Positions 38,805 to 39,524 of a stretch of DNA of 39,524 nucleotides are shown one piece after another (position 1 is the first letter of the stretch; every line of letters starts with the position of its first letter). A program made the translations under genes and the position numbers. This DNA comes from Thermoplasmata archaeon. Lineage in GTDB: Archaea > Thermoplasmatota > Thermoplasmata > Lutacidiplasmatales > UBA184. Under the pieces are notes generated by a model that did no database searches, was not told the DNA's origin, and was given only the letters and a program-made list of their open reading frames with translations. The stretch is taken from positions 1 to 39,524 of the forward strand of contig DAHUYN010000016.1 of NCBI GenBank assembly GCA_027315165.1. Reading direction: 5' to 3'.

Positions 38805-39187
38805 AGCTCCTCGACACCTCGTTCTTGATCGATCTGCTGGCCGGGGTACCTGCGGCGGGTCGGAAGGCCAAAGCGCTTCACGCGGAGGGCGCCCTCGTGG
38901 GAGTGCCCGCGCCCTGCGTGGCGGAGCTCCTAAGAGGGGTTCTTCGGGGCGGGGGAAAGGGACTGGACGCCGCGGAGGCGCTCTTGGGCGAGTTGGAGGT
39001 GGCCCCTCTCGACGAGTCGTCCGCTCGGCGTGCAGGACAGCTGGCGGCTGAGACCTCGGCGCGCGGCCTCGAAGTGGCGATGGTGGACGCGCTCATCGCC
39101 GGCATCGCCCTCGAGGTGGATGGGGAGATCGTCTCGCGAGACTCGGACTTCCACCGGATTCCGGGTCTTCGTCTCGAGACGTACTAG
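38801..39187 (+). CDS. vapC: VapC-type PIN domain ribonuclease toxin
   Basis: This 128-residue PIN domain protein has the acidic active-site residues of the family: Asp5 in LLDTSFLIDLL, Glu42 in AELLRG, Asp96 in VDALIAG, and Asp114/Asp116 in SRDSDF. Family members cut tRNA or rRNA and are held inactive by the cognate antitoxin. The gene begins inside the antitoxin stop codon. Length and motifs look intact, so the toxin is probably active. It lies close to the point where the sequence changes character (about 39190). Confidence 0.9.
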   Translation: MKLLDTSFLIDLLAGVPAAGRKAKALHAEGALVGVPAPCVAELLRGVLRGGGKGLDAAEALLGELEVAPLDESSARRAGQLAAETSARGLEVAMVDALIAGIALEVDGEIVSRDSDFHRIPGLRLETY

Positions 39188-39220
39188 TCTGGGCCACTCC
39201 GTGCCGGTCGGCGAGCTCGA

Positions 39221-39524
39221 ATGAGCATTGCAGCCAGTCGCGCGCCAGGTACGCTCTCCAACCCGGAGTCGCTCACCGCGGACCTGCTGGCCGGCGAGGT
39301 CGACCTGATCGTCGGCCGGCTGTCCAGCCTGGATGACCCGGCACGGCTCAGCCAGGAGCCGCTGTACGCCGAGCCGGTGCGCCTCGTCGCCCGCGACGGG
39401 CACCCCGCCGCCGGGCACCCAACCACGGGGCACCCGGCCACCGGGCACCCAACCACGGGGCACCCAACCACGGGGCACCCAACCACCGGGCACCCGGCCA
39501 CCGGGCACCCGGCCACCGGGCTGC
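39221..39524 (+). pseudogene. Fragment of a LysR-type regulator, substrate-binding domain, cut by the window edge
   Basis: The open frame reads LLAGEVDLIVGRLSSLDD, then PARLSQEPLYAEPVRLVAR, then DGHP. This matches the LysR substrate-binding domain, where a GEVDL-x-VGRL strand and an EPLY-x-E-x-V-x-LVAR-x-GHP strand are standard in proteobacterial and actinobacterial regulators of the GbpR/PcaQ type. The N-terminal helix-turn-helix is absent, and the apparent ATG at 39221 falls inside the domain. After GHP the frame enters a 15-base repeat instead of the expected P-L-A continuation. Leu codons are mostly CTG, while neighbouring genes favour CTC. It is probably foreign or wrongly joined DNA. 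Confidence 0.55.
39401..39520. repeat. Tandem repeat, 15-base unit, eight copies
   Basis: Eight adjoining 15-base units (consensus CACCCAACCACGGGG with CACCCGGCCACCGGG variants) run to the window end. In the LysR frame each unit adds a five-residue His-Pro-x-Thr-Gly block. The first copy (CACCCCGCCGCCGGG) is the most diverged and coincides with the normal GHP-x-A of the regulator. The array therefore seems to have expanded from within that gene, or to have been generated during assembly. Confidence 0.9.

Noticed and set aside
39401-39520. CRISPR array
   Set aside because: The units abut directly with no spacers, and they continue a protein frame. It is a simple tandem repeat.

Overview
The window is a GC-rich (about 70% by eye) archaeal chromosome segment of 39.5 kb. 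Archaeal signs are a tRNA gene without an encoded CCA, TATA-like boxes centred 25-28 bases before start codons (many genes look leaderless), a VapBC pair of archaeal type, and many secreted sequon-rich proteins held by one C-terminal membrane helix and an Arg tail. By inference the best fit is a high-GC Thermoplasmatota lineage; a marker-gene tree would be needed to place it.

Layout. 90-1283: tRNA-Ile(GAU) on the minus strand, a decayed stretch resembling the N-terminal part of a tyrosine recombinase, and low-complexity sequence without a gene. 1284-3912 (minus): an ABC-2 exporter operon (ATPase and two permeases). 4079-11549 (plus): a 2-oxoacid dehydrogenase operon, E1-alpha, E1-beta, E2, a second E1-alpha, E3 and LipB, followed by an atypical SDR protein. 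The operon makes the complex and an enzyme that attaches its lipoyl precursor. 11584-13337: an HsdR_N-like nuclease-fold protein and a HAD phosphatase. 13340-18058: GDP-mannose 4,6-dehydratase (minus), a secreted glycoside-hydrolase-like protein, a small unknown protein, and ATP sulfurylase preceded by a possible leader peptide.

18126-25463: a peptide:N-glycanase A-like surface protein, an AlkZ-like DNA glycosylase, an anchored cupredoxin with a Met/Gly-rich insert, an alpha/alpha-toroid protein and an anchored Met-rich protein. 25629-34838 (minus): a TfoX-N protein, a large BNR/PEGA surface protein, a DUF488 protein, an unrecognised 12-helix membrane protein behind a repeat-rich promoter, and a YncE-propeller surface protein. 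35224-39187: another PKD-type surface protein, a VOC protein (minus) and VapBC. 39221-39524: a LysR-type regulator fragment of bacterial appearance running into a 15-bp tandem repeat at the window edge, possibly foreign DNA or an assembly join.

Themes: central carbon oxidation with its own lipoylation gene; cell-surface glycobiology (gmd, a glycosidase, a PNGase A-like amidase, several heavily sequon-bearing surface proteins); and possible copper or electron-transfer proteins (cupredoxin, Met-rich protein, 12-helix His-containing protein). The features most worth following are the paired E1-alpha genes, LipB in an archaeon, the archaeal PNGase A-like protein, the sat leader ORF with the GRDQ substitution, and the operator-like repeats before the 12-helix protein.
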